Assembly: GCF_000022565.1 (NCBI RefSeq)
Contig: NC_012483.1
Coordinates: 3,596,001-3,660,000 of the forward strand
Direction of reading: 5' to 3'
Length of the DNA: 64,000 nucleotides
DNA from: Acidobacterium capsulatum ATCC 51196
GTDB lineage: Bacteria > Acidobacteriota > Terriglobia > Terriglobales > Acidobacteriaceae
The notes under the pieces were generated by a model. It was not told the DNA's origin, searched no databases, and saw only the letters and a program-made list of their open reading frames with translations. A program made the position numbers and the translations under genes. Below, piece after piece: positions 61,318 through 64,000 of this stretch. Numbering within the stretch: the first letter of the stretch is position 1; every line of letters starts with the position of its first letter.

Positions 61318-62706
61318 TTAGCGCCCCAGGCCTTTCATGCCGCTCATCATGCCCATGGCGCGGCGCTGCAGTACATTTCCTTTGCCAAGCCCCTTGAACA
61401 TCTTGCGCATCTGGGCATATTGCCGCAGCAACTGATTGACCTCTTGCACGCTGGTGCCAGAGCCATTGGCGATGCGCTTGCGGCGCGCGCCTGAGATGAC
61501 CTCGTGATGGTTACGCTCGTAGGGCGTCATGGAGTTGATGATGGCCTCAACGCGGACGAATTGCTTTTCATCTACCTGCCCAGCCATTTGCTGCATGCCG
61601 GCAAATGGGCCGACGGAGGGCAGCATCTTCATGATGTTTTGCAGAGAGCCCATCTTGCGAATCTGCCGGAGCTGATCGCGGAAGTCTTCGAGAGAGAAGC
61701 CGTCGCCGGAGAGTGCTTTGCGCGCGAACTCCTCTGACTTTTTCTTGTCGAGTGTTTCTTCGGCTTTCTCGATGAGCGACATGATGTCACCCATGCCGAG
61801 AATGCGGCTGACGATGCGATCAGGATGAAAAGGTTCGAAGGCATCGGGCTTTTCGCCGGTGCCGATGAACTTGACCGGCTGGCCGGTGACGTGGCGAATG
61901 GAGAGCGCAGCGCCGCCGCGGGCATCGCCATCCATTTTGGTGAGCACCACGCCGGTGAGCGCGAGCTTGCGGTGAAACTCCTGGGCGGAGCGCACGGCAT
62001 CCTGGCCGGTCATCGCGTCTGCGACAAAGAGAATCTCCTGCGGCGCCAGCAGCGCTTTGAGGCGCGTCATCTCGTCCATCAGGTTGTCGTCAATGTGCAG
62101 GCGGCCCGCCGTGTCCACAATGAGCGTGTCGCAACCGGTGATGACCGCTTCACGGCGCGCTTCTTTGGCAAGACGCTCAACCAATGCTGTGCCGGCAGCC
62201 TCGCCTTTGGTGTCCCCCTCGTAGATTTTCGCGTTGATGGAGTTGGCAACGACTTTGAGCTGCTCGCGCGCGGCAGGACGGTAAACGTCCACGGAAACCA
62301 GCATGGGGCGATGGCCGCCCTTCTTGAGCCATGCCGCCAGCTTGCCCGAGGTGGTCGTTTTGCCCGAGCCCTGTAAGCCTGCCATCAGTATCACGGTAGG
62401 AGGACGCGAAGCGAACTGGAAGCGAGCCGTGTCTTTGCCGAGCAAGTCGACGAGCTCGTCGCGAACAATCTTGATGACCTGCTCGGTCGGTGAGAGTGCG
62501 GTCATGACCTGCTGGCCGACGGCTCTCTCGCGTATGTGCTCGATGAGTTCTTTGGCGACGTTGAGGTTTACGTCGGCTTCGAGCAGCGCCACGCGAATTT
62601 CGCGCAAGGCTTCCTGAATGTTTTCTTCGGTGACGGTGCCTTGACCGCGAAGATTTTTGAAGGCGCGCTGCAGCTTTTCTGAAAGATTGTCAAACATAGG
62701 TGGCAT
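61318..62706 (-). CDS. ffh: Signal recognition particle protein
   Basis: GTPase that targets nascent membrane proteins to the translocon with 4.5S RNA. The product is 462 aa. N domain (MFDNLSEKLQRAFKNLRG) precedes the G domain with GLQGSGKTTTSGKLAAWLKK (G1), DVYRPAAREQL, VDTAGRLH (G3), TKMDGDARGG (G4) and GTGEKPDAFEPFHPDRI. The C-terminal M domain is Met-rich (MGSLQNIMKMLPSVGPF, MTPYERNHHEVIS, MGMMSGMKGLGR) for signal binding. MPPMFDNL gives ATG at 62706, or 62697 for MFDNL. Confidence 0.96.
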   Translation of the reverse strand: MPPMFDNLSEKLQRAFKNLRGQGTVTEENIQEALREIRVALLEADVNLNVAKELIEHIRERAVGQQVMTALSPTEQVIKIVRDELVDLLGKDTARFQFASRPPTVILMAGLQGSGKTTTSGKLAAWLKKGGHRPMLVSVDVYRPAAREQLKVVANSINAKIYEGDTKGEAAGTALVERLAKEARREAVITGCDTLIVDTAGRLHIDDNLMDEMTRLKALLAPQEILFVADAMTGQDAVRSAQEFHRKLALTGVVLTKMDGDARGGAALSIRHVTGQPVKFIGTGEKPDAFEPFHPDRIVSRILGMGDIMSLIEKAEETLDKKKSEEFARKALSGDGFSLEDFRDQLRQIRKMGSLQNIMKMLPSVGPFAGMQQMAGQVDEKQFVRVEAIINSMTPYERNHHEVISGARRKRIANGSGTSVQEVNQLLRQYAQMRKMFKGLGKGNVLQRRAMGMMSGMKGLGR

Positions 62707-62945
62707 TATCAGTTTAACAGCGCTGGGTACGGTGAATCGCTAGAGGCTTTTCGGGGGCTGGTGAGTTTTGCCGTGAGGACTTTTAAGCAGATGGCAGCCC
62801 TGGTTCGCATGGAGCTAAAGGGGCAGACGCAGGGTTCAAAATGCGGAGGCGCCTGTTGAAAAGTAACTCTTAAATGTGCAAATGCTGTTCTGAGCCGCAC
62901 CAGAAGCGGGTTTGACCCGATCCGTATGGATTGTTACTATCAAGT
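62707..62945 (+). promoter_or_regulatory. ffh upstream region with tRNA promoter
   Basis: No gene. TTGACC (62912-62917), 17 bases and TACTAT (62935-62940) form a near-consensus sigma-70 promoter for the tRNA. The -10 box ends five bases before the mature tRNA, so the transcript would start at or within a base or two of its 5' end. Confidence 0.75.

Positions 62946-64000
<1,055 letters not shown>

Overview
The window looks like chromosomal DNA of an acidobacterium (Acidobacteriota, probably Acidobacteriaceae). The reasons are a high-GC coding style, a 1100-residue Oar-like TonB-dependent receptor with an N-terminal carboxypeptidase-regulatory fold, a menaquinone-type UbiE/MenG methyltransferase, and a tandem NAD+-I (nadA-motif) riboswitch in front of nadA, an RNA class known from Acidobacteriota. 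No rRNA, CRISPR array or replication origin was seen. One tRNA is present, an initiator tRNA-Met at the right end.

Layout. 1-6.0 kb, minus strand: a secretion/pilus block (GspE-type ATPase cut by the window edge, GspF, a YCF48-like lipoprotein, LolA, a type IV prepilin, a UDP-glucuronate decarboxylase-like epimerase). 6.1-12.3 kb: queG, a cold-shock gene with a structured leader, a YihY/BrkB membrane protein, an RsbU-like PP2C phosphatase and a GNAT acetyltransferase. The convergent gap behind the phosphatase holds three AATGTGAA-centred hairpins. 12.3-13.9 kb: dispersed repeats interrupted by an IS481-family insertion sequence whose inverted repeats and 6-bp target duplication can be read. 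13.9-30.7 kb: housekeeping genes (S41 protease, SurA-like foldase with a very basic tail, YhaM-like nuclease, EVE protein, aroC-def-fmt-rsmB, PASTA protein, OsmC, CDF transporter, menG-aroB, nadB-pncA, DODA-type dioxygenase).

30.8-39.4 kb is the accessory part: an HNH endonuclease gene, a frameshifted YdeI/OmdA remnant, the TonB receptor, and a divergent pair of AbiJ-like genes (36139-37041 minus, 37166-38032 plus) that share one C-terminal pattern. A 1.3-kb gene-free tract of composite palindromic repeats follows. The AbiJ-like pair is the best candidate here for an undescribed (defence-like) system.

39.4-64 kb returns to housekeeping: tatC-tatB, riboswitch-nadA-DUF2203, CPBP protease, a propeller lipoprotein, lnt preceded by a 41-codon membrane-peptide gene, an APC transporter, a UPF0173 hydrolase, a radical SAM protein, bactofilin, a methyltransferase-like protein, a fused alpha/beta E1 dehydrogenase, a K+-insensitive-type H+-pyrophosphatase, MscS, nnr-tsaE, ffh, and tRNA-fMet with a tyrosine integrase abutting its 3' end. 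That arrangement suggests an integrated element extending to the right of the window.

Functional links: nadB, pncA, nadA and nnr cover NAD synthesis, salvage and repair. aroB and aroC belong to the shikimate pathway. def, fmt and the initiator tRNA serve translation initiation. LolA, Lnt, SurA, Tat and Ffh serve envelope biogenesis and export.
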